From contig VXAA01002207.1 in NCBI GenBank assembly GCA_013399115.1, positions 97,798 to 161,797 of the forward strand: a stretch of 64,000 nt of DNA, given 5' to 3'. The DNA is from Anseranas semipalmata (Eukaryota > Chordata > Aves > Anseriformes > Anseranatidae). The notes under the pieces are model-generated. The model was not told the DNA's origin. It ran no database searches and saw only the letters and a program-made list of their open reading frames with translations. A program made the translations under genes and the position numbers. Positions 35,001-56,112 of the stretch are shown here, piece after piece; position 1 is the stretch's first letter; each line of letters begins with the position of its first letter.

Positions 35001-38000
35001 AGACACGGTCAAAATTAAAAAAATCAATCTTTGCCTCAAAGTGTATGTAAACTACATCTAGGACAAGAGAAGGCTGGTGGATACAGGTAGGCAGTACCAG
35101 AAATCAGAGAGGCAGTTAAGGTCAGCATGATAGTCAGAGATAACAAAGTTAGTGAAAAATAACTAAATTACGAGTGGATGAAAGAATTGTTTTAGTTGTG
35201 TGGGTTGGCAGGAAAGAGCAGAGGTGTTTCCACAGAAGCATCAGCAAGACTGACGCCCAGCGTGGATGGGAGAGCCCAAAGAGAGAGGAGGAGACCTGAA
35301 GAAGCTGGTCAGGCTGGGTGGGGATGACCAAGAGACGGGCAACACAAGTCAACTTTCAGTGCGCAAGTTGCGCTGGGGCCGACCTGTGGGCAAAAAGGCA
35401 ACGCTTGAAGGACATTTATGTTCCTGCGAGTATCTCCGTGTGTACCACGCTGAGCGTCCCCCTCCCTCTGGCCTGGGGGCAGGCAGGGCAGGACGCGCAT
35501 GGCAGTGAGGTGCAGGAGGAGGCCCGAGCGAAGCCCAGCCTGCCCTGGTGCCCCGAGCTGGCACAGGCCGCCCTGAGCAGGAAGGCTGTGGCAGGCCCTG
35601 GCCTCCCCTTACCCTTCCCAGGTGACAGTCACCTGGGCCCTGAGGGCACCGAGGACCTTCCTGTCCTGACCTCCTTACAAAAGTCAGCCTCGCTGTGCTT
35701 ACAGTGTTTTGTGTATCTTTCAGGCGCTTTAATGGTGCACCAGACATGATGGCGGGAGGCTATGCTGATCACTTGGAGGTTTGGAGAGGTCCTGATGCCC
35801 ACCAGCCCCCACAAACTTCTGCTCCTGACCACCAGGAAGTGGCATTTTACAGATCCTCAAGCCCATGCTGGGCTTAGATTGGGCAAATTTATTTGCTATT
35901 TCAGCAAAGGGAAAATCAACATCTGTGTCAGGTAAAACGGGTATTGTGTGCCCTTTGTGCCAGGTGTGGGCTTTGTCCTTTTGAAAACATATGGCTGTGA
36001 AATATGCAACTCTGCTGTAATTCTGGACAGGTTTTATCTTGCTAGTTATTTAGTCATAGCAGACTTTGGTCTTTGCATNTATTCCTTCTACTGCTCCCAG
36101 AGGTAATACACCTAACGCTACAGGTTTGAGAGCAAATGCATAAATCGGTGTCAAGCATTGTCCTGAGGTGCCATGACTTAAATACCATTTCTGGTGTCAT
36201 TTATCTTCATTCAAAAGTATTTTTGCTTTATGTAGATTTCAGCCTTTGTAATTTTAAGTGGTTTTCCTGTCAGAGACAGGTGATGATATAATATGTCCAA
36301 ATGCCTGTGCCTGCATAAATTGCTCAAATTGAGTACAAATGAATTTTGAGTCTAGCATCTGAATTTACACAATGTGGGAGCACATCTATACTGAAATTCT
36401 TCAATGCTTTGCATACTATGGTCTCTATAGGACAGATATATATAAATAGGACAGATACCGGACAACTCATTTTATTCATAATTTTAAAACTCACTAGCCA
36501 TAATAAAGTTTTTGGTACCATTTGTGGCAAAGAGGTTACTACTTTGCTTTCAGACCATTAGAACAATTTGAATATTTTCATCACCTCGTTTTGCTGCTTG
36601 GCCTTTGTTCCTGAATTCTCTGCTGTCTGCAGTCATTACTGGATTTTCAGATATATCCTTCTATACTGGAAAAGCTCTGGTGAATCCTTGAGGATGTCTT
36701 TCTCAAAGAGCAGCCCATATTCAGGAGGACACCTTTGTGCTCCTTTTGTTTTACTGGCTAGTGAGTTCTTTGGTCATTTTCTTGAAGTCTCTCAGGATGA
36801 GGAGATCATGTTCATGTTTGCTCTCTTTAGTCGCATACTACTCAGTTGTCCTGTGCAAGAGGTCACCTGTGTATATCTCAGTTCTTCATCGAGCAAGTTT
36901 AGTCTGAAGGATGATCTTATTCTCCTGTCTTCGGGTTCAGCGGGATTACTCTCTCAACTGGTCTGCCTTTTACTATTGAGGCCACGGCAGGCTTAACCTC
37001 AGACAGCGTACCAAAGACCTAATAAACAGGGCTTATTATTTTGGGCTCGGTGCCATGCTGACCTGGTTACAAAGCTCCCAGCTGGCACTTGTCTGTCTGG
37101 GGGCTGTGCAGTGCTGGTCTGAGCAGCATCTTGACACCTTGAGAAATACGCAAAAGTTGGAAATCAGTCCTTCAGGTTAAAACATGTTCTGCACTGCGGC
37201 TTCCAGGAGCGTATCTGCAGCTCCTCTGTCCAGGCACGTGTCATGGTGGTGTCCTGGCTCCAGGTCACCGCAAGCAGCACCCAGATGCTCATCAGTTGCC
37301 CTCGCCCTTGCTGTCTTTGGGAAGCCAGCTGGACCAGAGCCACAGCGTGCTCCGGCAAGTCCCCAGCTAGGGGACCACGAACCGGGGCTGCAGGGTGAAA
37401 CACCGGGCACGTGTTGAGCACAGCGTGCAAAGGCCGACTCCTGCCTACAGCAATACTGTAGAGGCTGTTTTGTAGAGGCAGGGGTACGAGGGGACTAATG
37501 CCACTGTAGGACCCTTGTTGCTTTCCGTATCAGCATGGATGGTTGTGTTTCTTCAGCTCCAATGTGCTGGCTGGAGTATTTCTGCCTCCTGCAAATGTGC
37601 CATCTACCAGAAGCCAAAGGACAGTGATGATTATTGATGGAGACAGCACTGCTCGTGCACACAACAAAAGAACTGTTATGCATTCAAAAAAGCCATCCCC
37701 TCCACCTATGTGACTATAAATTCTTTACACAAATGTTGTACTTGGCTACTGTCAGCAAAGCCAATCTGTACCTTTGCAGGATGATGCTCCAAGACAGAGA
37801 GTGAAAATCCATCTGGCAAATGGTGACAGTCTCTGGTATGACAGTGCTCAATCTGTCAGCAAATGGAATACACTTCTATGATTTATCAATACTAGAATTT
37901 CAGCTGAAAATGCAAATTTGAAACATTAATTACGAATACAGTCCAATAAATAAATCTCTAGGCATTTTATCAGCTGCAATATATATAACAAAACCCTGAA

Positions 38001-40042
38001 GGTTTTACATTTACTTTAATTTACAGAACTTTCCAGTTGGATAGCTTATTGTTTGTGTTGCTGTTGCGTTGATATCTTATTGTTTGGAGTGTTGCTTGAA
38101 CTACCCAGAAACTACCATTAACAGAAGTGTTTCTCTGCATCATGCATATACTTTTTGTTTGTTTCTTCTTACATTGTGTACCTACCCAATTTTTATATTT
38201 TGTCTTTTTGGTACTGATTTTTATAAAATACGCTGTACAATACAATGTGCCAAATATAAAATAGAGAAGACTGGGATGCCAAGCTATGTGTCAAATGTCG
38301 CTGAGGATCTGATCCAGCTCACAACACCTTCTAGAAAAAATGAGAATAAAATAAAAACAAATCCCAACCTCCTCCCCAAAATGAAACCTGGCAAAAACTG
38401 CAGACACCAGGAAATTTTCAGAAGTCACAGGAAAGCACGTGTGTTTGGTGTGACCAAGCTGCCAGCTAGCACCAGCAAACAATGCTTGACCTTTCTGTAG
38501 CGTCGAGAGAAGATCTCTGTTAATATGTGTTCCTTCCTCTGTAGTAAGACTACATCCTGCCTTCGCAGGATGAGAAATTCAGACTAATGTGTTTCTCTTC
38601 TTTAACTTACAATTGTAGCCTGGCAAGAAGAAATATAGCTAATACTATGCAACTTGTTGCTCAGCGTTAGCCATTCATTTTCCTCGTGTAACGCTGTTCA
38701 GGCTAGCGATGGAGCCAGGGGACCTGGCTGCCGCGTCAAATGCGCGTCCCTCCTGCGGCACTCCAGCCACCTGGTCGCGAAGCCCTGGGTGTGCGGCTGA
38801 GTCACACAGCACCAAAACAAAGCTGCTCATCAAAACTGGTGCTTTTTGGAGAGAGGGCGGGTGTCTACTTTTCACTCTCATCCTACAGGTAGCATTCATT
38901 ATGCTTTTTGGGGCGGGGGCTATTTATAGAAAACATATGATTTTCATTGTGGCAAGACTTTTAAATTGGATACATAATCCAAGTGTTAGGTACTGTTATG
39001 AACTATTGTAATGTATTATTTTTTTTCTTTTTAATATCACAGCCAAATATGCCTTTAAAATAAATTCTCTGCTTTAAAGCAGACTTCTTTTGATCCCAGC
39101 CTGCGTGCAGCCATTTTGAGACAGGAAGCTCAGGGAATGGAAGGTGTGAAATATCTGGGAGTCATTAAGCTGTGTGGCAGAAATGTAGCTCCCAGTTGCC
39201 AGGAACTGTAAACCCTACCCACACAAGACTCCTTTTGTTTTCTTGGTTGGGCTGGGACTCTTATCAGTCCTGTAGGAAATCTGCACCACTGCTCCATCCC
39301 AGCTCACCCTGCCTCCAAATCAAGGCCCCCAGGACTTGCTCCGTGGAGCATCAAGAAATTTTGTTTTAGCTGTAACTTTACCTAAAGCCATACCTGAGAA
39401 TTAGAGGCAAACAACAAGAAGAATCAAGAAGAATGCTAGGGAAAGTTTTTTTTTTTTTTTTTTACAATTTAATTTAGTACTTTTTATTTATTATTGTTTT
39501 TATTCCACTAGGGTCATAACCACCGAGAACAAAAGCTATCAAGATTTGAAGGGGCCAGTGGGAGCCTGCAGCGTGTGTCACATCACGCAGTGTGGGAGGA
39601 GTAGTCCAGCTGCCTCGGTCGCTGCTGACGATTGCCCAGTGCCCAAGGGCTGAGGGACTTAAAGGACTTACTGACCTAGATGTGCTGGCAGGAACGGCAG
39701 GCTGTGCAGCACTGTGCTGGGGAAGGAGTGCTAGAAAAAGGTTGGGGGTGTTTGGTTTTTGTTTTGTTTGTTTGTTTTTAAGTACGTAGTTTTTCACAGG
39801 CTGGAAGAAATTGGCTGGACACAAAGTAAGTGGAGAAGTGTGCAAGGCTTCAGAAAGTGTGCGTTACCAATAAAAATTCATACTGCATATAGGACAGAAA
39901 AGATTGTTTTTTAATTCTAGATTTGTTTTGTGCTCAGGACTTTGATGTTTATGAGGTAGCTGTTTTGGATGTGTTACATTTGTAACCTGGACGGTAGAAA
40001 CTCCTCACTGATTTATAGCTTGACTGTAAATATTAAACTGGG

Positions 40043-40078
40043 GTTGCAGAAAGACAGTTTGTTGCAGAAAGATAGTTT
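40043..40078. repeat. 18-bp tandem duplication
   Basis: GTTGCAGAAAGACAGTTT at 40043-40060 is followed by the same unit with one change (C to T) at 40061-40078. Confidence 0.85.
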
Positions 40079-40960
40079 GTTAAATAAGTTTAGAAAAACA
40101 GACTCAGAGAGAATCTTTGCTAGCTCAAGGAACGTGAATCTGAACAACAATCAAGATCTGACCACAGTCAGGTGCCAGACCAACGCTTAGAAAAGTTTAC
40201 AGGCTCTGAAATAATTTGTAGTGGGTCTCAAAGCTGAGCAGCATCTAATCTTAATCTAATATATGTATTTCATATTATAGCCTTCTTTCACAACTTTTAG
40301 AACTCTAGAATAATATTTATCTGTAATCATGGGCTAAAGCTTTAAAAATATTAAAGACTGTAGCAGTGTTTAAAGTTGTCTAACACTCCTCTAAAAGAAC
40401 TGTTTTTTTCTCCTCCAACATTGCCAATCCTGAACTACTCGGTCAGAAATTTTCAGTATCAAACTACTGCCTGAATCTATAATTATTTATATTTCTGCCC
40501 AAACTTTACAGATGGCTTTGGGAAATAAAATAGGAGAGCGGTTACATTTTGAGGGAAATTAGGGCAAAAACTTCTATATAAACTGGAAAGAAATCAACTG
40601 AAATTTCACACAAAATTGAACCTGAACCAAGGAGACAACCAGGAGGATGATGAGAGTAACTGGGCAGTGCATTCCATATGAAATACATGGTAATGCAATG
40701 GAGTTAAATCTAGGTGAAAGTAGAAATCTAGAAAGTAACCATTCCCAGAGCCCAAATAATGCTAAGACAAAACATCACCTAAAACAATGTTCAGTTGATA
40801 AAAGCCTTGAGAATGTCAGGCTTAAACAAAAGGTGTGAGTACGTACCATTGCCCTTGCTAAAGAAAAAAACTTGTGAGAAACTAAGTCCAGATGTTTAAA
40901 AACCAACTACCTTTTCAGCACTTGCAAAGCATGGCATAGTTAAAACAGAACAGCACTGCT

Positions 40961-41420
40961 AAGGCAACAAAGATGGTGAAGGGTCTAGAGGGCAAGACAT
41001 ATGAGGAATGGCTGAGGTCCCTTGGTTTGTTCAGCCCAGAGAAGAGGAGGCTGAGGGGAGGCCTCATGGCGGCCTGCAGCTTCCTCACAAGGGGAGCGGA
41101 GGGGCAGGCGCTGATCTCTGCTCTCTGGTGACAGTGACAGGACCCGAGGGAACGGCATGGAGCTGTGACAGGGGAGGCTCAGGCTGGGTGTTAGGAAAAG
41201 GTTCTTCACCGAGAGGGGGGTCGGGCACTGGGACAGGCTCCCCAGGGAAGTGGTCACAGCACCCAGGCTGTTAGAGTTCAGGAAGCATTTGGGCAACACC
41301 CTCAGACATAGGATCTGATTTTGGGTGGTCCTGTGTGGAGCCAGGAGATGGACTCAATGATCCCTGTGGGTCCCTTCCAACTCAGGATATTCTATGGTTC
41401 TGTGATTCTATGATTCTGTT
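40961..41420 (+). mobile_element. CR1 LINE copy, 3' end
   Basis: A 5'-truncated CR1 starting within the GTGAAGGGTCTAGAGGGCAAG block and running through the TGTTCAGCCCAGAGAAGAGG, GGTTCTTCACCGAGAGG and CTGGGACAGGCTCCCC blocks to the tail ATTCTATGGTTCTG / TGATTCTATGATTCTG at 41390-41418. No open frame survives. It is of a different subfamily from the 13168-14120 copy, judging from the different 3' UTR (GGATCTGATTTTGGGTGG, GACTCAATGATCC). Confidence 0.93.
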
Positions 41421-43349
41421 AATGGCGTCTGAAATTCATTATGTAGGCCTGAAGAGGGCTTTTGAGCCCTACGAGGCTTTTAAAACTTTTCAGCTGGTCC
41501 AATGAAGCAAAACCAGAAAAGTCCTCAGTATTTTAATAGCAAGATATTTTAAAACAATGCTTCTGTGTCATCAGTGCTTACATATAGAAAGACATGACTA
41601 CACCTGGTAGAACTCAGTCCACACTTGACAGTATAAATTCTAAATCTTGTAACTCAACACCTCTCCCACCTGTGCTGCAATTGGATCTGTTAGCTTCATT
41701 ACTCTTACACGTGTATTGCTTGCATATATTTGAAATTACAAGTTAAATTGAAAAACAGTAAATTCCAAATAAATATAAGNNNNNNNNNNNNNNNNNNNNN
41801 NNNNNNNNNNNNNNNNNNNNNNNNNNNNNNNNNNNNNNNNNNNNNNNNNNNNNNNTCATAACAGTACCCTGCTCTTGGGTATGTATCTGCCAACCTCAAC
41901 CATGCTGTGATTTGATGACTGCCTTTCACGTTCTATTGAAAATTTATGGAACAATTTAAAAACAAGATTTTAGATGGCCTCTGCTATCGTCTCAAAAAGT
42001 ACCTGTAAAAAGGCAGTGTCAGAATTCTTACCATTTTTTTATGTTTAAAGAATTATACATCTCAGCTCTTGGCTGAGATCATACTCTGTCACAGACTTCT
42101 GTCTTTTGCAACATTACCAGTAATGGAAGCTACCTAGCAAACACACACAGCACATCTACGTCGTACGGTCTTCACTGATCTTCTATATTTAATTGGAATT
42201 TAATACTTAGCTTCCATTGTGCCTGCCAACAGATAACACGCCTTGAAATCTGTATGACTAGTAGTATGTGGCTGAACACACACACACATTAACTCACAAG
42301 AAGTGCTTTTTAAAATAAAGCCGTAAGTCCTCTCTTGGAATTTGAAATACAGTGTCTTCCAAAGTATTTTTAGGTGAAGAGATGTGAAAAGCAAGTGAAT
42401 GAAACCTGAATGTATACATTTTTAAAGATCTTCCCTTACAGACTATGAATCTGGTCATGTTAGAGTTATGTACCTAAAATTTTAACATATGAACAGACAT
42501 GATACCCAAAGAAAATCCTTTAGGAATCAGTTTTATCAGTACTTAGATGACTGTGTTTATTATGACTATAAGATACTTTGATTTATTTGAAAAACAAAAA
42601 AAAAGCACACGCAGCAAGCCCTGGAAATACTATAAAAAATCCCAAACCAAATACAACAAATTTAAGCTAATGTTAGTGTTAGTATGATGTCTTGTGTTAG
42701 TATGATGGCAATGGCATGTGCCTATGGGCACCACATCAACAAATTAAATCTTCTAGGAACATAGCACAGATGCAGTTGCTTGAGCACATGCAAGTGGTTA
42801 CATGCATACCAGAAACAGCTTGTCTCAGGTGGGATTCACCTTTCCTTAATCATCTTGTTTGTCTCCAGAAGGCGCTGAGGAGTTTTGCTGGTCTGGCCAA
42901 CAATTTGCCAAATGACTGGTCAATTTTCCTACCAGCACAGCTCAGTGAGAATGCGGCTCTCCATCTGAATACATTGCAGGTATCTTATACGTAGATAGAA
43001 AACCACATAGAGTGTAAAGTGTATTTAAAATATTGACTTCTCTGCAGTCTGTACCATTTTACATACAAATGTTCAAAGGAGAGTACAATTTCCATGAAAA
43101 TCAGACAGCCATTGTGTTTAACCTACTTCTGGAGTTCAGGGCTGATACAACCTTTACAGTCAGAATATCTAGCATGTGTTTCCGTGATTCAGTCAAGGAC
43201 GGCTCACTCAGCTGTTCACATTTGCTTCCACGTACTGACTAAATTAAGAAGTTCTACAGTTGCACTGAGAAAGATCCTGGAGAAATGTGATTTAAAAACT
43301 ATTAAGGACTTGCTCAAATTGCCGATAAAAATATCATGTCTAAACACAA
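41421..43349. other. Intergenic DNA before the end of ANKRD10
   Basis: AT-rich. It contains an assembly gap (41780-41855) and a short near-tandem duplication (GTGTTAGTATGATG at 42676-42689 and 42694-42707). No gene recognised. Confidence 0.55.
41780..41855. other. Assembly gap (76 N)
   Basis: Run of 76 undetermined bases. Confidence 0.98.
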
Positions 43350-44537
43350 TATTCAGATACAATGTAATATATTTATTTTTTAAATCCAATTTGTAAAGGT
43401 CCCTTTTTAAACAAAACAAACAAAAAAATCAACACAAATCAGAGGGCTTATCTCATTTACCATATTCTTCCCACTCTTCATTTATCATATCACAAAGCAG
43501 CAACTTATATTATTAGTGCTCATATAGTGCACTTACATGAATTTTGATTTGTGTATTAAGCTTTAAATACAATGTATATCCATGAGCATAGCCCAGAGTA
43601 CACAACATTACATTTTCAAAGCATGTTAAAAAAAGGACAATAAATGTATATCCAAGACAGTCAAACTCAAATATTTTGACCTGGCAAATTCTATAACAAG
43701 TAACAGTAATTTTAAACTGCGTACAAAGCAGAACAGTGCCAACATGCCTCCAATCTGTGAGCTATGGTAAAATATCAAGCATACACATAAAGAAGAGAAA
43801 CAAAAGGAAGATGCCACAAATTCAGAACTAACCTGAGGCACACCCAACTGCGACTGAACAAAGGCAACCCACCTTCCCACTCTATAATGCAAAGAGCCCA
43901 ACAACAACAAAAAGCACTTCTATGCTACAGAAAAGTTAATGTGTAACTTTTCCAAATTTTGTCTCTGCATTTTTAAACAACTTGCTGAAAAAATGTAAAG
44001 ATGAACATCTAATTATACTGAACAAATGTACAAACTATAAAGTCAGAGAAGCTCCATAAGATTGCCACTTTTCAACCTTGCATAGTGATAGCTGGCATTG
44101 ATATTGCTACCATAGCTTCAGCAGAAGATATGGAAAAGGAAAATCTTCACTTCTAAGTGATGCACATAGGTAACATTTTCTTCACAAAATTCATTTAAAC
44201 ATCATTTTAATAAAAGGGAAAACAGCTCTAAAAAGGGGAAGATAGTGTTCACAAGCTGAGAAATAAAAAAATACAAAACCAGAACATTCCATAAAAAATG
44301 AAAATAATAACCATTCCATCGTAACAGCACCTATTTTATCACTAAATAAGCCCCATACATGCAACAAACTACGACTATTGTATAAGGCTGTCAACTTAAA
44401 GGTTTACTTTTCATATAAACAAAGTGTAAAAATAGCAATAAGTTGCAATCTTCAAATTTAATGCTATGTGAGGATTTTGTCCCCCCAGATTCATTTGGTA
44501 GCAATTTCAATATGCATTTGATATAAAGGTCATTGAT
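43350..44537 (-). other. ANKRD10: ANKRD10 3' untranslated region (approximate)
   Basis: AT-rich sequence downstream of the ANKRD10 stop codon on the minus strand. The best minus-strand polyadenylation hexamer is AATAAA at 43377-43372, followed on that strand by TGTGTTTAG-type sequence. This gives a UTR of about 1.2 kb. The right limit is firm (the stop codon); the left limit is inferred. Confidence 0.6.
43372..43377 (-). terminator. ANKRD10: Candidate polyadenylation signal of ANKRD10
   Basis: TTTATT on the + strand, i.e. AATAAA on the minus strand, with a GT-containing stretch 20-40 bases downstream. It is the only canonical hexamer I noticed in the first 1.2 kb after the stop. Confidence 0.5.
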
Positions 44538-51977
<7,440 letters not shown>

Positions 51978-53264
51978 TTACACTCATTCATCAACCTAGC
52001 TTGCTGCTGCTGCTGCCCTTACTGACTATCTATCTGTTGGCGATGAGAGAAAACATACACTTAGCAAATTTCCATTAAGAAATTAGTTATCAATCTTAGT
52101 TTTACAACTAACTTAACTTTTCTCACATATATCTGGCTTCTAAGCAAAATTTGGGAGACAATACACTTTAAAATAAAATCAATATACTATGTGCCTTAAA
52201 AAAGGCATCTTCCTATTTAAACTTCTCAAAACGCTTTATTCTAAAATAGTCTGAAGGACCTGATCCTTACATAAACTTCAGACTAATTTAAGCCTTGAAT
52301 TTTACCATCTTCTGCAGTTTATTTTGCAATCTATATCTTGAGTAAAAGATCAAATACTCAAAACAAACTTAACATGACTTGGCAATTGTCCATGGCATTC
52401 TGGTTTCTAAGGTAACAACAACATCACTGTTCCTCCTAACAATAAAATACACACATATATAGAAAAAAAAAGATAAAGATGCTATATTTAGTTATGCTTT
52501 GCTTATAGTTTTTTTTTTTTTTTTCCGGCTTGTTTCTTATTTCAAAGTGTGTGACATCATAAGTGTTGGGACTTGCTTTGTTATTTGAACCAAGACTTTT
52601 TCCATGTACAAGAGAAATGGCACTGGATTTGGAATATCCTAATGTATCAAGGAGCTTATAAATAAAACCAGGTAAGACGTGTAGACTTGTGAAGGTTTAA
52701 TTTGAAAGACTGCTGTATCACATGCATTTACAGAAACATACAGTCTGTCTGTGCTTAGAAATGACAAAACTAGACTGTGAAGCAAAAGATGCCAATGGAT
52801 CTTTCCTGAGTTTCTTCCTCCTTTCCAAACATACCTGACTAGTCAGAACACTGGATTTCTGTCTCTTGGCTTCAGTACTTTAGACAAGTCCATTACTTAA
52901 AAATTCAGGAAGAGACTAGCCACAGAGTAAGAATTTAGAGTATTAATAGACCTGATTCCTCTGTTGTAACTCATATGAAGTAGAAAATAACTCACTCCAG
53001 CTCACGTGAAGAACACAAAGAACAAAGGTCAGCTTTGCTTCCTAGAACACTGCAATGTATTTGCTATAAAAATGAGAGACCAGAAAAATCTTTAGAAACA
53101 ATTACAGCAAGACTAATTCCATAAATGGACACAGCTAGATTATGTAAAATTTGGAAGGGTAAATTGAAATGCTACAGAATCAGAAGATTTATTAGCTAGG
53201 AAGATCACGGTAATTTCACTCAATTCTAGAATGTTCTAAGTGATCACTTACTTGGACTGCTAGT

Positions 53265-53660
53265 GAAAATCCAGAGAACAGCAGCAAAGAGAATCCCAGA
53301 AAGCAACGCTTTAAAAGACTGGAACAACTATTCAGTTGAAAGAAATGAAACCTCAAGGTAGAGGTATTAGTTTCAGATACCTAAAAGATAGCTCCAAGGA
53401 GTCTAATCTGTTCTGTGTATCCAGTGCAGGCAGTATATGAATGGGATTAACAAGAGCAAAGTATATCTGAAGTTAGGCACTAGGAGAAAGTTTCAGAGTA
53501 TAGGTTTTAGTTAGGTTTACTGAATCTCCAGAGGGTTTTTTCACCTCCTCCTTTTTAAGAACAGACTATGACTCCAGAAATTCTGCAAAATATAGCTGAT
53601 CCTTTCTGATGCTAAACTAGATGGCCTGCTGAGGTCCCTGCTAACCAACACTCAATGCTC
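53265..53660 (+). mobile_element. Possible very old CR1-type LINE 3' end
   Basis: The end of this stretch reads CTAAACTAGATGGCCTGCTG then AGGTCCCTGCTAACC, close to the CR1 3'-terminal pattern of TAGATGATCT...AGGTCCCTTCCAACC. Upstream there are weak echoes of the CR1 C-terminal coding blocks in the right order. No coding frame is left. Only the 3' end is persuasive. Confidence 0.4.
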
Positions 53661-56074
53661 TTCTGGTAGTTCTAATTTACTTGTGTTGCATACAGATGCA
53701 ATGCAACACAACAAAAACTTAAGAAACAGAAATTTCAATATATCCATTTTGAACATAGAGAATAGCTCAGTTCTGTCTAATCTGCTTTAGTTTTCCTGAT
53801 CCCAGAAGAACAATAAAATAAATCTAAACAAGAGCAAATTAAAGATATGCAAAGATAAAAAATGACCAAACCAATATGGTGTTGACAGCACCTAATTTAA
53901 TAAAACATAAACAAATAAATAATTCTACCACTTAGCAAATGTTATCGAACAGTATCTTTGCTTTGAAAAATGGGCTGTTAGACATAAAAGTGGACTGTAA
54001 GATTTACCTGTAAGACAGACTACAGTTAAGTCACTGTTTCCCAAAGCAATGTTGATATAAGCTGCAAGAGGCATTTGGAGATGTATGAACTAAGATGCAA
54101 GTGCGTAAGGCTACATGTACCAAATTTTGAGAAAGTTTGTTTCCTGGAAGCAAAAGAAATGAGATCTAAATTTATGTTTGACAGACTTTAAAATGTAATT
54201 AACTTGGTAAGATTTTTTTAGATCTCTCCCCTTCCCACTTCTTAAACACCTTATCCCTAACAGGAAAACAAAAATGTACTTGTCCTAAGGGAGTATTTTA
54301 GAAGGATCGCATATGTTTTCAAGGGACTCAAACACACCAGATACAATGTTCTTGATTCTAAGAGTTTAGAAATTTCCCTCTTCAAAATCTGAGTCTGAAT
54401 TTAACCTATCAATTTCAAGAGAACTCCCTTTGTCAGTTAGTTAGCAATAAAAGAAAAAAGAGAAAAATATGAAGTTAATCAAATAAAAGGGTATTACAGG
54501 GTCTAGGTGACTCTAGAAATTGGCTGGCCAGCTGCTACTTAAGATAAAACAGTTGTAAAGTTCTCTCCGCTCTCTCTCAGTGGGAATAGTAATTTGAGGA
54601 ACTCTCCTATACTCAGTTGTCAAATTCTGTGATTATTCTGGGACTTTCAAGTCCTTTCAAATTTCAATTAAACTTGCTTGCATTCCAATATTAACAAGAA
54701 GGAGAAAAGCAGAAGACAACAGAAATAGCACAAACTTTAGGTCTCACTTTCTCAAAAAATAGGCTAGAAAAATAAAAATGACCTACTTCTTTAGCTGCTT
54801 TTTCTCACCTTCTCTAGGAAAAACATCTGTCTGTGGAAACACAAATGGCAGCAAGAGCTAGCCACGCTATACTAGCTCATCATAACAAAATGCAAGTAAT
54901 CCAAGAAAAAACGGCAAACTCAATTGGCCCTTAACAGGTATCACAGTTTTACCAGATTGGAATAGTTTTAGGATATGAATTCATCAAGTTTTCCAAAATA
55001 CGTAATTAGATAAATAAGAAGCAATGCCATCACTGTGAGGATCCTGAGTGCCTCCTAACAGAAAAATACAGTCTAATACAGCCCTTCTAGAAACCCTGAA
55101 GTAGAATACTAGAATGAATGAAAAAGCTCGGTCATCTACTACACCATTCTTTAAAAGCACTAATCTGAACTTTGAGTAGTACTACCCTGTTGCAGCAGCA
55201 GTTACAAGGATCTGTGAATACGTCTATTACTGAATCTCACATTACCTCAAATGATGCCAATGTCTGAAAATGAAGCAGCTAGTTCAGCTTAGTCCATAAG
55301 CTAAGAATATAAAATCTGTTACTGTAAACAGATTTCATTTAGGAATGAGAATAGAAATGGTTCACTGCACTGACCACATGTAAGACATGTAAGGAGTTCA
55401 ATCTCTTACACGCAATCTATCTCTGTGCCAGTCCTTGATTATCAACTGCAATTATGTAAACTATCAAGTGAAAAGGAAAAGGAGAAGTAATCGAGAATTC
55501 ATTTGGCTATTAAGCAGTCTATATAATGACATGGACTGTGTTGTTAAAAAAAAAAAAAGTAACTCAGAGAGGTAATCACTGTATTTAAGTAAAATGTCAA
55601 CTACCTCAGTTGATAGAGATGTCCTTTCAAAGACACTTCCCTTCATTTCTCATAGCTGTTTACAAAAAGAATTTGACTACATAAAGTGTATTATAACGAA
55701 AATAACTTCAAGACTCGGGCTGTGAAAGAAAAGCAGCAAAAAAAATGTAAACATTTGGACAACATGGATCGAAATACCTCAAAATTTCATGTTTCTTGAA
55801 GAACTTTCTTTTCCATCCATCCATGATTTTTTGTAAGTTAAAAATCCCTTCAGTACTAGTTTTGAGCTGACTATATCCCTAACCTTGAAATAGCTGAAGC
55901 GCCAATGAGACTCAGAACACACTATTTGATATTAAATCTTCAGGCAAGCTGCCCTTTTGATGCTTCTAATCATACTGCAAATATGACAGCTCTATTTCTC
56001 TAACTATTACTGAGAATTTAAAACTTAGGAAAAACTTAGGAAAATTTAAAACAAGGAAATTTCCTGCAAGATTC

Positions 56075-56077
56075 TTT

Positions 56078-56109
<32 letters not shown>
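56075..56109. repeat. T23-A12 homopolymer junction
   Basis: Twenty-three T followed directly by twelve A. It can fold as a perfect hairpin of 12 pairs and is prone to slippage, so the length in the assembly may be wrong. Confidence 0.85.

Positions 56110-56112
<3 letters not shown>

Larger units (their letters stand above)
30726..40960. other. Intergenic DNA, no gene recognised
   Basis: About 10 kb. It includes diverged and near-exact short duplications (31931-32020; 40043-40078), T tracts (39446-39463), TTG-type microsatellite traces near 34925-34945, one ambiguous base at 36079, and small GC-rich patches near 35440-35680, 37180-37430 and 38700-38800 (the last carries TGAGTCA at about 38799, an AP-1-type site). 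Open frames up to about 143 codons show no recognisable motif. Confidence 0.55.

Noticed and set aside
38069..38500. 143-codon + strand open frame
   Set aside because: AT-rich, no motif and no splice context; length is within chance expectation for 64 kb in six frames.
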